Shown here piece after piece: positions 24,181-34,736 of a stretch of 64,000 nt of DNA. The notes below the pieces were generated by a model. The model saw only the letters and a program-made list of their open reading frames with translations, had not been told where the DNA came from and did not search any database. The position numbers were made by a program, and so were the translations under genes. The DNA is taken from positions 891,335 through 955,334 of the forward strand of contig UESW01004010.1 in NCBI GenBank assembly GCA_900491605.1. Reading direction: 5' to 3'. The DNA comes from Calamus simplicifolius (Eukaryota; Streptophyta; Magnoliopsida; Arecales; Arecaceae). Numbering within the stretch: the first letter of the stretch is position 1; each line of letters begins with the position of its first letter.

Positions 24181-24282
24181 CTTCATATGTACCCTCCTGG
24201 TTATCTATTTGTTTTCCAGATCTTAATGTATGAATGATACTTAGTTGGTTAATCTGTGCTCCTTGATTTGATCCTTAGATGT

Positions 24283-25587
24283 TTAGGTTCCTAGGTTAGC
24301 TTCGGGTTGACTCGATAGCTTACCCTTCTCTTTACTTATGATTGTGGCTAACTGACCTACATGCATCTCCAAACGAGTTATGGCCTGAGTATTAGTGGAT
24401 AGCTGTTGCCCTGTGTTTTGCATAAAGTTATTAAGGATAGTATTGGTGCTATTTATCATGTCATAAGTGTCAGCTTGGGATTTAACTAGGGTTTCCAGGG
24501 CCTTGTCTAGGAAACTATACCTCTTTTTATTCTCATTGACTGGTGGATTATTTTTTTGTAAAATTGGGCCTTGGGTTAGGTTGGTTGAAGTTGAGACCAC
24601 CTGCACTAGGACCTTATACCAGGCAAAGTTTGGATGGTTCCTCCACCCTGGGTTGTAGGTTGGTGCATAAGGATTGTTGGTTGTTCTTTGATAGGTTGCA
24701 TTCACCTATGCACAACTATTTTCAGTTTAGGTCATGAAGTGGGGGCACTCTTCTACTATATATCCTAGCTCATTACATCCAATGCAGATAGGTGCAGCCA
24801 CTTGATTTATATGATTTATCGGGGTCTGTCCCTTAAGTTTCAAGGCTTCTATCCTACGAATCAAAAATTCCATCTTAGCTTCTTCAGCTATAGATGGAGA
24901 GCATTGGTGCATACCACCTCTTGATGGTGTGGGTTTAGATTCCTTAGTTTCCTCTCATTGTAAGCTTTTTTCTGCTAAATCTTTTAGAAACTGCCAGGCT
25001 TCATTGGATGGTTTTTGCATAAAGTCGTCCTGACACATTGACTCAAGTATAGTTCTGGAGTTTAGGTTTAGACCTTCATAGAAGGTTTGACATAACCTCC
25101 AAGTTTCTATTCCATGGTGTGGACATTGGCTTAACATATTCTTAAATTGGTCTAGACACATCTAGAAAGGCTCTCCCCCTAATTGATGGAATTGGGCAAT
25201 TTCATTTCTCAACTTGGCTGTTTTATGATGTGGAAAGAATTTTCTCAAGAATGCTTTAACAAAACCTTCCCAGGTCAAGATTGGTTGAGTAGGTAAACTA
25301 TACAACCACTTTTTGGCATTTTTCTTAAGCGCAAAGTTAATTAGCCTAAGTTTTATAGCATCTTTTGAAAGTTCATGCATTCTCATAGTATCACATATTT
25401 CCTCAAATTCTCTAATAAAAATGTAAGCATCCTCAATTCCTATGAATTTAGGAAGCATGTTGATAATATGAGGCTTAATCTCAAAATTGGCCGCATTTGT
25501 TTGGGGTAGTTGAATGCATGATGGTTGGGTAGATCCAATTGGGTAGCAGTATTCTCTTAGGCTAAAGGGATGTCCTAATTCCTCCAT
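24283..25587 (-). pseudogene. Athila gag
   Basis: Starts MEELGHPFSLREYCYPIGST at 25587. The capsid-like region FEIKPHIINMLPKFIGIEDA to WLYSLPTQPILTWEGFVKAF and FHQLGGEPF is followed by stops at about 25160 and 24955. A degenerate zinc-knuckle region near 24800 reads CIGCNELGYIVEEC, where a tyrosine stands at the histidine position. The lineage-typical NNPYAPTYNPGWRNHPNF is at about 24672-24619, and a Gln-rich coiled-coil-like tail ends at 24283. Except for three stops, the frame runs nearly the whole length. Confidence 0.92.
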
Positions 25588-26631
25588 AGTTACTTTTTCT
25601 TCGTCAAGGGTAGGGTCCAGATCTATCCTTACTAATCGATCGGACTTCCTTTTCCAAGTTGCAATTATGAATTTTTTTATGTTATGTAGAGAAAGAAAAA
25701 AAGAAGATTCTAAAAGAAGTATCCTAAGAAATTCTTAGAACTAAGAGCAATGAAGAATAATTTAATTAGGGTTTAATAATTAATAGCAATCAAGTTAACA
25801 AAGATTAGACTCTCTACTCTAGGTTTAACCTAGATCTAGACATCTCCTAACTTTCAAGACCGCTTTGGAGCCCTCCAAGTCAAAAATTAGCTGATCGATT
25901 AGCCAGTTAAGGGTAAGGTCAGTGGAGATCCCTCCATTGCTTACTTGGTAAGCGAATGGAACCAATTAAATAACCACTTTTCTTTTCTTTTCTAGACACA
26001 AGTTAATCAGTCAACCCCAACCTGATCCAACTCTTTCGGATGCCTTGTCCTATTGAACTTGAGTTCCTTAGGGGCTAACGTCTAGTTAATTTTAGAGTTA
26101 AAGGCTTGAGTTTAAGCATTATACAGGATGGTGGTTTGTGGGCTAAGAAAGGATAATAAAATCCCCACCTTATGTTATTAAGGATTGAACCCTTAAAGTA
26201 TTTTATAGAAATGCAGTGCAATTCAAACAATGTGTCTAAACAAGTTAGAAAGTTTTTAAAGTTTATTATTTATTTTCTTAAATTAATTATGTTTTATGAA
26301 AAGTGTCTTAGGGTTTTCTTTTAGGTTCTTTAAGGTAAGTTAATTAAAAGAAAAAGTTAATTACATTAAAAGTGGATTTGTGACAAGAAGGAGAGTAATA
26401 AATTTTTTAGTTAAAAAGAAAATAAAAAAATCTAATAATTAAGGTAACTAAAAAAAGGCAATAAGCTAAAGAGAGTAATAACTATCCAATAAAAGAAATT
26501 TTTTTATATAGAAGCATGAATAATAATGAAACAATAAGAGAAAATAAAAAATAAAAATAAGAATAAAATTAAAAGAAAATTTGTGATAATTAATTTTTTT
26601 AAAAAATTCTGAACTAATCGTGCCTGGATCT
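25588..26631 (-). other. Athila 5' leader
   Basis: About 1 kb of A/T-rich non-coding DNA between the PBS and gag. I see no ORF with recognisable content. It would be the 5' untranslated and packaging region. Confidence 0.75.
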
Positions 26632-26646
26632 CTAGCAACGGTGCCA
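26632..26646 (-). other. Athila primer-binding site (Asp-tRNA type)
   Basis: Minus strand reads TGGCACCGTTGCTAGA a few bases after the 5' LTR end, matching the TGGCGCCGTTGCC-type site of Athila with two or three differences. Confidence 0.8.
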
Positions 26647-26651
26647 AAATT

Positions 26652-27711
26652 TGATCGCTATCATTAGCGGTCAAAATAAAATCTACTCACTACTATAGCT
26701 AGTGGTGAATCAGGATCGTATCCTCAGGGATCAAGGGCAATTATTTTATGAAAAAGAAAAAGAAAATTTATCTATAGAGGATTATATTAAGAATAGTGGT
26801 TATTAAAAGATAACAACTAATTAATTAACGAAATTCAAATAGCAGGAGAAGCAACCCAGGAATCCGAATCCACCATGCAAACAGGTTTTATCTTCTTTTC
26901 TTTATGTTGCATTAATAATAAAAATTTTATTTTTAAAATTAGAATAATTTATTTCTTGTCAGGCACGGACCGTATCAAGAGATCATGATACGATCTGCTT
27001 AGAGAATAAACTATTTAATAATTACAAGGTTAAGGGTCTAATCTATCATACTATTATTTGTCTCTCCTATCTACGTACCATATCCTGAGATCATGGTACA
27101 TTAATAGAGGGTAAAGGCCGTGTATGCCAGATCAAAACCTTGATCAGAAAAATAACTCAAAAGATATAATAAAGAAGAGCATAATTTTTATTGCATAGAA
27201 ATTAAGAATAAAAAGAAAGATAAAACCTGATTACAGGCTTCATCATTATCTCAAGTTGAAGGATTGCTGCCACCAGCATTCCCTCCATAATTTTCCTCTC
27301 CCAGGCCTTAATACAATAATCTAAATAAAAGAAGAATAAAAAAAAACTTTGTAGAAACTCCTCTCCAACTACTGCCTGAGGTCCTCCTTTTATAGAGCTT
27401 GTCTATGGCTTCCTCCTAATCAAAGTTGGAGTCAATTGGGTGCTCAAGATCGTTTAGATATCGTGAGAAAATTTTTCAGCCATCCGTTCAACATCACCTG
27501 CCTTAGTTCGAAATAATCTCTTTCTTCCTTTTTGGGCAAACCAAGTCCTGATTTGAGTGCCATATGCATCGTTGGACTCAAAAATTGAGCTTTTTCCATC
27601 TATAAGCTCCTTTTCTGCAAACATCCATAAAAAGTATCAATTCTTAATAAATTTAAAATAATTAATATTTATTTTAATGGTTAAATTGAGATAATAAATA
27701 GACTTATATCA
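26652..27711 (-). repeat. Athila 5' LTR
   Basis: 1,060 bp, direct repeat of 18111-19182. The minus-strand start is TGATATAAGTC, with a two-base TA insertion relative to the 3' LTR. The TATA box TATAAAAG is at 27387-27394. Confidence 0.94.
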
Positions 27712-28726
27712 CCTAGGTTGGGGATTGGCCAGAAAAAAGGCCCTTTCCTCTTCCTCTTCTTCTTCTGCTCCCAACTCTCTGGACTGCATTCATATCCCTC
27801 TCAATCACTATAAGTAGAAAGCTCAAATGCATTGATTGCTTGTCTCAGCCTGGGCCGCAGTCCTTCAGTGAATCTGTTGATCTTTGCTATTTCATTGGTC
27901 ACAATATTTGGAGCAAACTGGGCCAAACCGGTGAACTCGGCTTCATACTGGGCCACGGAGAGATTCCTCTGCTCCAATTTGATAAATTCTAATTTCATCT
28001 GTCTTTGCATACTACTGGGAAAGTATTTGTCAAAAAAGGTCTCCTTAAACTCTCCCCAAGTGATAGCCTGTCCATCCCATTGCTGCTCCTCAACTAACCA
28101 CCAATCATATGCCCCCCCTGGAGGAGGTAGGTAGAATACCTGATCTGCTCCTTCTCTTGGCTACCATGGCCCGTGAAGGCCTTTTCCATATCTCGCATCC
28201 AACGTTCAGCATCAACAGGGTTGATGGATCCAGTAAAATGAGCGGAGGCAAAACTTTTGAAATCAGCAAAGCTGCGGCCACCACCTACCCAGGGTTGAGG
28301 TGGAGCATGCTGGATCAATGGTCCGAATTGAGTAGGTAGGGTTGGCTGATTCTATGGAGCAGAAGGAGCAATATGAGTCTGTGGAACAAGAGGGGCAGGC
28401 TAAGTTTGCAGAGTAAGAGGGGCAGGCTGAGTCTGTGGAACAGTATGGGCAGGCTGAGTCTGCGGAGCAGGAGGGATAGGCTAAGTCTGCAGAGCAATAG
28501 GGGCAGGCTGAGTCGACAAAGCCTGCAGGATCTGTTGCTGCATATCCCGCATCGACTGCGTCATACTTGAGAGAACCTGAAGTATCTTGGTCTGGAGTCG
28601 CTGCTGATTAGTCCTTGCCAGATCGATAGAGCCAGCACCTTCGGTAGCTTCTTGGCCTCCTTGCTAATCAGAATTACCAGCCTAGGAGCCCTCATTATGT
28701 TGCTGGCTTCTAGTGCGACGAGCCAT
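27712..28726 (-). pseudogene. T1 gag N-terminal part
   Basis: The minus-strand ATG at 28726 opens MARRTRSQQHNEGS, followed at once by an in-frame TAG. A Gln- and Pro-rich repeat of PAPQTQPA type (about 28540-28350) precedes the capsid region GGGRSFADFKSFASAHFTGS with PVDAERWMRDMEKAF (about 28275-28180), and then LEQRNLSVAQYEAEFTGLAQ and INRFTEGLRPRLRQAI (28010-27801). These are the retrotransposon gag features of chromoviruses. The frame is broken near 28090 and the gene is interrupted at 27711 by Athila; 27712-27716 is the duplicated CCTAG. Confidence 0.88.
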
Positions 28727-28873
28727 TCCTATCTCCTGATAAATTATTTTTATTTTAATTAATATCATGTTAAATGTTAAATTTTCAGGCTTGCAAAGCA
28801 TATTACTTGAAACCCAATATCATAACTTAATGCCATAACCTAGTATATTATGTCACTAATGTCATAACCTAGG

Positions 28874-28888
28874 CTCTGATACTATTAA
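28874..28888 (-). other. T1 primer-binding site
   Basis: Minus strand reads TAATAGTATCAGAGCC just after the LTR end, a one-base variant of the initiator-Met-tRNA site TGGTATCAGAGC. Confidence 0.8.
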
Positions 28889-28891
28889 AGT

Positions 28892-29240
28892 TGTCATGCC
28901 CCAGACCTCTAGGTGGATCTAGGAGTGGCAACCCGCCGCATATCAAACATGCAAGGCATTCAAATATATCACGACATAAGGATATAATAATTGCAACGTC
29001 CCTTTTAGAGTCAAGACATCTTTCATACAAGCCCAATCAAATAGGATTTAAAACCCTAAGTTAAAATACACAAGATCAATATAAGGAGTTACATCAAAAT
29101 TTGGGCTTTGATAAGAGTCTCATGAAAAGGACATGTGTCACCAAGGGCTGTTCCTTCTTTGATGAGGCATCAGGCACTGCAACGCCATCGCCTCATTCGT
29201 TCTAACCATTGAGATTGATTTGGATTTTTCTCAAGTATGG
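28892..29240 (-). repeat. T1 5' LTR, truncated
   Basis: Begins in plus orientation TGTCATGCCCCAGACC with CAACCCGCCGCAT and CATGCAAG close by, the same terminus type as the solo LTR at 37531. Only about 350 bp remain before unrelated GC-richer sequence that belongs to TAT-A. The exact breakpoint is uncertain by some tens of bases. Confidence 0.7.
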
Positions 29241-29402
29241 AGCTGCGAAAAGGCGGGCACCATCATTGCGGTGAGGTCACCGATGTCCCGTCATTGGTAG
29301 TGCCCCTCGCGTTCCGCACATCGGGCAGTTGCCAAACCAATTCCCAATGGCGAGCGGGCACGTGGCCAAATTGCGGACTGGCGGGATGATTTGAAACGAG
29401 GC

Positions 29403-29410
29403 TATAAAAG
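29403..29410 (+). promoter_or_regulatory. TATA box of the TAT-A antisense gene
   Basis: TATAAAAG on the plus strand, 160 bp before the ATG at 29570, followed by a pyrimidine-rich leader (CTTTCTTTCTCCTCC). Spacing and context fit an RNA polymerase II promoter reading toward pol. Read by eye only. Confidence 0.6.
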
Positions 29411-30422
29411 GAGTTGCCTCTGATCTGAGCCGCTTCTACTACCTTTGCTTTCTTTCTCCTCCTGATCCTGCTCAAGTCTGTTCATCTCCTACCACTGTTA
29501 CATCTTCCCGAGCTCTTCGTCTTCGATCTCAGGTTCTCAGATCCTTCAGGTTAGTCCATTTTAGCTCCCATGGCTTCTTCATCCCTTTCCTATTCGATCT
29601 CAAATTCCGGGGGTTATTCCTCCAATCCTTCACGACCTTTTTCCTCCCCACTGCTGAGCTGGTCTTCCTCCTCCAATGATAGGGTCCCCCTAGAGCAACG
29701 GCGAGCCGCCGAACGACCTCCCGCTGGGAATCGCCCGGCTATCGGACGGGCCCCCATCTGGGGTCGTCCGTCCGTCGCCAGCTCATCATCCACTGTGGGG
29801 CAGTCCTCCGAGGGGACTGCCTCGAGCATGACCACCCAGGAGATTATAAACCTTAGGGCTAAGTATAGTCTCCCCACTAATCTCCGCATATATCGGCCTC
29901 TTTCTGAGGATAGGGTAACTTCGTCTTATCCTGGTAGGGTAGCTTTGTACAAAACTTATTTCAAAGCCGGCCTTCGTCTTCCCATTCGTCCATTCATACT
30001 TAACCTCTTAGATAGATATTCCTTAGCTCCAGCATAGTTGGTTCCGAATTCCATTCGGACCATCATAGGTTTTTTGGTGTTGTGCCATATCCATGGGATA
30101 GAAGCTACAATTTTTTTTTTCTGATGCTTTTATACCCTTAGGAAACAATCGAGGTGATGGTCCTTTGCCCCTAGACCGACTATAACCCTCAAGCTTTATC
30201 TTCCCACGTCCATTAAGGGGTGGAAAGATAGGTTTTTCTTTGCTCAAGTTGAGAGGGTGAGGACAGTGTGGGGGACCCCAAACACTAAGCTGAACAAGGA
30301 TCCGACTATACTCCTGAGAGACCAAGTGGCGTTTGGGCAGCTAATAACTGCCGATGTCCCCCGTTGCAATCTCCTGCTGGCCGAGGAGAACCTTCGGCTA
30401 GCTGGCCTTATTCCAAATAGCG

Positions 30423-30506
30423 GTGAGCAATCACGATCTTTCCCCATTACTTATCCTTCTTTTTCCCCTTCTCCTTTTTTTTACCAAGTCCTTTTGACTT
30501 ATGCAG
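30423..30506 (+). other. Predicted intron 1 of the TAT-A antisense gene
   Basis: 84 bp, AGCG|GTGAGC to TTATGCAG|ATATGG, with a strongly pyrimidine-rich interior. Its position after the transposase-like domain matches the 76-bp intron at 63636-63711 in TAT-B. Confidence 0.6.
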
Positions 30507-31099
30507 ATATGGCACCATCACTCCAAGCAGTGAGAAAGGCCGCTGCCAAGGAAAGAAGGGCCCGGGTGGATGGAGCCCCTGCCGAGAAGAGGGTCAAAAT
30601 TAAAGTCAGCAAGAGAGCCAAGGCCGGAGGGGCCTTGGGAAGAAATGAAGAGGCCGAGGAAAGGAGGCGGCCTCGATCACCTTCACTAGCACCGCCCCGA
30701 TCCCCCATCGACCTCACCAACACGCCTCCGGAGTATCAGAGGACCGGAGTCCCGCCATCACCGTCTGCCACTCCCGAGGTGGAGCCAACCGGCCCGGCCA
30801 CAGGGCCGACCCCAGAGGCCATTCCACCCACCGAAGAAGCCGTCACCGAAGAGACTCCGTAGGCGGTGGCACCAACGGAAGAGGCACCGCCGGCCTCTGA
30901 CTCAATGCCAGCAGCTCCATCTGCTAGTGCCGCAGAGGAAGATGAAGCTGACACACCTTCCTTCCGGTCAATCCTTGAGCACCATGGCCATTGGGCCGAG
31001 CGGATGATGGCTCAGGTCTGTGTACCTGAGCTTCAGAGGGTCCTCGAGAACCAAGGGACCTTTGTTTTCTTCCGCGAAGCGTCTGTGGCTCACATCTGG

Positions 31100-31173
31100 G
31101 TAAGTGTTCTTCCTCACTGTCAATAATCTTCAAGAATTTTTCTTGACTTAACCAAAATAATGAGCTTGTACAG
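31100..31173 (+). other. Predicted intron 2 of the TAT-A antisense gene
   Basis: 74 bp, ATCTGG|GTAAGT to TTGTACAG|GCGATG, just before the coiled-coil exon. It matches the place of the intron at 62584-62659 in TAT-B. Confidence 0.6.
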
Positions 31174-31773
31174 GCGATGAATTCCTTGGCTACCGTCAAA
31201 GGCATCCTATCCTAGGCCGAGGCCACCCTCAATCAGTCACAGGAAGATGCCAACCAAGCCGAGGCCAGAGCAGAAAAGGCCGAGGCAGCTCTGGAGGCGG
31301 CCCAAGCTGAATTGGCCCGAGCACAAAGGGCTAAGGCCAAAGCCGAGGCCGTCCGATTCGAGAGTTTAGCCCGAGTGGAAAGGGAAGAAGAGACACTTGA
31401 GGTAGCTCAACGCCAGGCAGACAATGAGCTCGATAATGCTCAGGTGGTGGAGGAGAAACAGAAGGTGGCAGGGTTGGAGGTGTTTATGCTGAAGAATCAA
31501 CTACACTCCGCCATCATTGAAATAAAAGCGGCCGAGGAGCGGGCAGAAAACGCCGAGGAGATCGCCCACCAATCCGACACTGAAATAATCAACTTGAAGG
31601 TAGCTGTCACTGTGGCCGAGAAGAAGGCCGCTGAGGCTGTAGAGAACTTCAAGAAGTCCGATATTTACGATGAGGAGCTTGCCGAGGCCACTACCTTCTC
31701 ATATAATGGGGGCTTCCAGGACTGCAAAGCCAAAGTCAAAAAATCTATGGTCTCAAGGGAATCGACGATCTAG

Positions 31774-32402
31774 AACCAGACAAGGAGGAACCTTCCCCAA
31801 TGGTGATCCAGTGCCGATCGAGCCCTGAGCACTTCTTTTTTTTCGTAATGAGATCTGAAAAGAGTCGGCAATTTTGTAAGACATTTACGATTAATGAAAA
31901 CAACTTTTGAAATCTTTGAAACTATTGGTAATTCGCTTATTCTAGAACTGGGGCCGGGGCCGAGATCGTAGATCCCATTTAGGAACCAATGTCATAGCTA
32001 GGGTTAGATGAGGCAGAAGCCGAGATAGAAAACTAGGTTGTAACTAGGACATGGCCATAGTTGAGCCGATACTCGATATCGGTGTTGAGGCCAAAGTCAA
32101 GATGAGGAAGAAGTCAAAACCAGAGCTTTGGGGCTAAAGTTGAGACCGAAGCAAAATTGCCTGAGCCAACACTGGTCCCACCTCATGCTTGGATACCGAC
32201 ACGAGATCGAGCTGAAGTGCCGACGCTGAGCCGAGCTTGAGTGCTGATGCGGTCGGGCTTGAGTGCCGATGCGGAGTCGGGCTTGAGTGCTGACGCTGAT
32301 TTGAGCTTGAGTTGAAGAAGCAAGATCGCTTGGACACTTTTGTTAGTGAGAAAATGAATATTATTTTAGTAAACATGCTCAAGCTTAAAATATCAATACA
32401 CT
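31774..32402. other. TAT-A spacer between antisense gene and integrase, with short repeats
   Basis: Convergent 3' ends of two opposite genes meet here. The stretch 31940-32330 is rich in GCCGAG and has about four degenerate units of roughly 25 bp (GGCTTGAGTGCCGATGCGG type, 32225-32330). No coding content is recognised. Confidence 0.7.
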
Positions 32403-33323
32403 TTACTGATAATATCGACGAAGGTTGTCTACGTTCCAGGTGCGAGGGAGAGGCTTTCCATCTAGCCCTTCGATCCGGTATGCTCCACGATGTAGCACAT
32501 CGGTGACTCGATAAGGTCCTTCCCAGTTGAGTGATAGCTTTCTCCCCTCTGTAGGTTTGGAGACTTTGGCTTGTCTAAGGATCAAGTCTCCAGGGAGGAA
32601 TGTTCTGGGACGAACTTGGGCATTGTAGTACTTTGCAATCCTCTATCGGTAGGAAGCCATTTTGAGTCGTGCTCAATCGCGAAGTTCCTCAACGAGGTCA
32701 AGGCTGGCTCTCAGCTAGTTGGAATTGTCCTTCTCATCGTACGATTGTGTTCAGGGACTAGGGTTGCCAATCTCTACTGAAATGACTGCCTCCAACCCGA
32801 ACACAAGGCTGAAAGGAGTTTCTTCCGTGGGGGTTCGGGGCATCGTGTGATATGCCCACAGCATGTTCGAGAGCTCCTCCACCCATTTTCCTTTGAAATC
32901 ATCCAAGCGTGTCCTAAGCCCTTGAAGGATGGTCTAATTTGTCACTTCTTCCGCTCCATTTATTTGCGGATGATCGAAAAAAGTGAACCTCTAACGTATG
33001 CCCAGTTCGGCACAAAACTCTCTGAAAGTAGTGTTATCGAACTGGCGACCGTTGTTGATAGCAAGTGTGTGGGGTAGCCCAAACCAACAAATAACGGACT
33101 TCCAGAAGAAGTTCCTCACCTTGGCTTCGGTAATTTTGGCAAGTGCTTCGGCCTCTATCCACTTAGTGAAATGGTCAATGGTAACGAGCAAAAACTTCCG
33201 CTGACCAGAGGCTGGAGGGAATGGTCCCAAATGTCCATTCCCCACTGGGCGAAGGGCCATGGAGCTGACAAGAGGCTCAGCTAAGAGGTTGACAGTCGTT
33301 GAATGCTAGCATGCTGCTGGCAA
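32403..33323 (-). pseudogene. TAT-A integrase
   Basis: Minus strand: KFLLVTIDHFTKWIEAEALA and FFWKSVICWFGLPHTLAINN (about 33203-33070). The second catalytic residue reads Asn in INNGRQFDN, where Asp is expected, so the enzyme is dead. The first-Asp region near 33235 is frame-shifted. The zinc-binding end of the preceding region (about 33450-33330) has ICGNHLGGRAL. The C-terminal domain LNWEGPYRVTDVLHRGAYRI with LPRTWNVDNLRRYYQ ends at 32403. Confidence 0.9.
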
Positions 33324-33522
33324 CTATCGCACTTCTGGACCAGCTCGGCTGCATCTTCCCGCATGGTGGGCCAGTAGTAGCCTTGGCGTAGGGCCTTGGT
33401 GATAGTGCTCTGCCCCCCAAGTGATTTCCACAAATAACTTTATGGATCTCACGGAGGATGTAGTCGGCATCTGTGGGACCAACATATTTGAGGAGAGGAT
33501 GAGAGAAGGATCTTCAGTACAA

Positions 33523-34733
33523 TTATCTGTCAAGCATCAGGAACCTGGGTACTCGCCACTTGAATAGCTTAGCTTCAGTGGGGTTGACTGGGAGGGTGCC
33601 AGTGGTGAAGTATCGTATATAGACATCCATCCATGAGGGATCTTGTTGGACTGGCATGGATTCCTCTACCGCGTCGATGCTTGGGGCTTCCAAATGCTCC
33701 ACGTAAGTTCTCTCCAGGGCCCCATCAGCCGAGGTAGCTAGGTGGGATAAAGCATCAGCTCTAGCGTTCTCCTTTCGGAGAATGTAACTGACACTGAAGT
33801 GGGCCAGGGGGGAGGCTTGTGACTGTACCATACTCAAATAGCGAGACATAGTAGGATCTCGAGCCTCATACTCCCCCTTGACTTGACCAAAGATGAGCTG
33901 GGAGTTGGTAAAGACTCTGAGGCATTTCACCCCGAGCTTTCGTGCCAGTCTCATCCCTGATAGTAAGGCTTCATACTCAGCCTGGTTGTTTTTGGCCGGG
34001 AAAAGGAAACGGAGGGCGTATTCGGTCACAACTCCATCCGGACTTGCTAGGATGAGGCCTGCTCCGCTACCTTGAGAATTTGATACCCCGTCCACATGAA
34101 GGATCCAGTCCTCCCCTCTTCCGTCAATTGCAACATCAGAGGGGTTTGCATGGGGCCCTTCGGCTGCTCTTCTGTCCAGGTGCACTCAACCAGAAAATAT
34201 GCTAAGATCTGAGACTTCATAGCTGACTTGGGTCCATACGATAGGTCGAACTCCCCCAGATTGAGTGCCCACTTCGCCAGTCGGCCAGAGGTATCTAGAC
34301 GAGAAAGAATAGTCTTAAGTGGTTGATCCGTGACCACCACGATCGAGTGAGCTTGGAAGTAGGGCCTAAAGCACTGGGCGGAGACGATCAAGGCAAAGAT
34401 AATCTTCTCGACTCTGGAATATCTGGTCTCCGCGTTGTGAAGCACCTTACTGGTGTAGTAAACTAGCTTTTGTATCTCGTTTGCATCCATGCGAACAAGC
34501 ACAGAGTTGACAGCCACAGGAGAGGTTGCAAGGTACAGAAAGAGCTCCTCCCCGTCCCTTGGCTTGGATAGCAATGGCGGAGTGGATAAGAACTCCTTTA
34601 ACTCCTCGAAGGCCTTCTGGCACTCCCTCGTCCACTCGAAGCTATTGACTTTGTGCAGTGCCTTAAATAAAGGCAAACACCTCTCCGCGGACTTAGACAA
34701 GAAAAGGCTCAAGGCCGCCACCCTTCCAGTCAA
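33523..34733 (-). pseudogene. TAT-A RNase H and archaeal-type second RNase H
   Basis: The first block (34733-34200) holds the RT thumb and a gypsy RNase H: WTRECQKAFEELKEFLSTPP, LYLATSPVAVNSVLVRMDAN, YYTSKVLHNAETRYSRVEK and VVVTDQPLKTILSRLDTSGR. The second (about 34110-33700) is an archaeal-type RNase H: ILHVDGVSNSQGSGAGLIL, NNQAEYEALLSGMRLARKLG, VFTNSQLIFGQVKGEYEARD and ENARADALSHLA. In the last-but-one motif Asn replaces the usual Asp. Two overlapping frames cover the region, implying one frameshift near 34100. The double RNase H marks the TAT lineage. Confidence 0.9.
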
Positions 34734-34736
34734 GCG

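Larger units (their letters stand above)
18111..27711 (-). mobile_element. Complete Athila-lineage Ty3/gypsy element
   Basis: A 9,601-bp minus-strand element with LTRs of 1,072 and 1,060 bp and a perfect 5-bp duplication CCTAG at 18106-18110 and 27712-27716. On the minus strand: 5' LTR (26652-27711), PBS of Asp-tRNA type, long leader, gag, protease, RT, RNase H, integrase, about 1.1 kb of 3' UTR, PPT, 3' LTR. The GWRNHPNFAWYK gag motif and the MTDIKGISPS / RRLNPAMKEVVRKEI RT entry mark the Athila lineage. All coding blocks carry stops. It inserted into T1 gag. Confidence 0.96.
3537..29240 (-). mobile_element. Tekay-lineage chromovirus T1 (Ty3/gypsy), host of two nested insertions
   Basis: A minus-strand gypsy element. 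In plus coordinates it reads: partial 3' LTR (3537-3806 and 13999-14197), PPT, integrase with chromodomain, RT, protease, gag, an initiator-Met-type primer site and partial 5' LTR (28892 to about 29240). S2 sits in its 3' LTR and an Athila element in its gag; each insertion has a clean 5-bp duplication. The lineage is inferred from the MDFVTGLPKT integrase motif, the chromodomain, and LTR termini beginning TGTCATGCCCC. Both outer ends are lost (N at 3536; junction with TAT-A near 29240), so its own target duplication cannot be seen. Confidence 0.85.
29570..31773 (+). pseudogene. TAT-A antisense gene: gypsy-type transposase-like domain plus coiled coil
   Basis: Runs opposite to gag-pol. Exon 1 starts MASSSLSYSISNSGGYSSNP (29570), Ser-rich, then a domain with LRIYRPLSEDR, ALYKTYFKAGLRLPIRPFIL, and GWKDRFFFAQVE (about 30222-30257). 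This matches the putative gypsy-type transposon family (Transposase_28-like). A TAG at 30035-30037 and a frameshift near 30110 break it. Predicted introns are 30423-30506 and 31100-31173. Exon 2 is basic, then Pro/Glu-rich, with an in-frame TAG at 30860-30862. Exon 3 is a long Ala/Glu coiled coil (about 31220-31680) ending YNGGFQDCKAKV and stop. Role unknown; antisense ORFs are known in TAT elements. Confidence 0.78.

Noticed and set aside
28315..28570. Arg/Leu/Ser-rich ORFs on both strands
   Set aside because: They are shadows of the Gln/Pro repeat in T1 gag.
30499..31205. Minus-strand ORFs rich in Ala, Ser and Gly
   Set aside because: Shadows of the Pro/Glu/Ala-rich exons of the TAT-A antisense gene.
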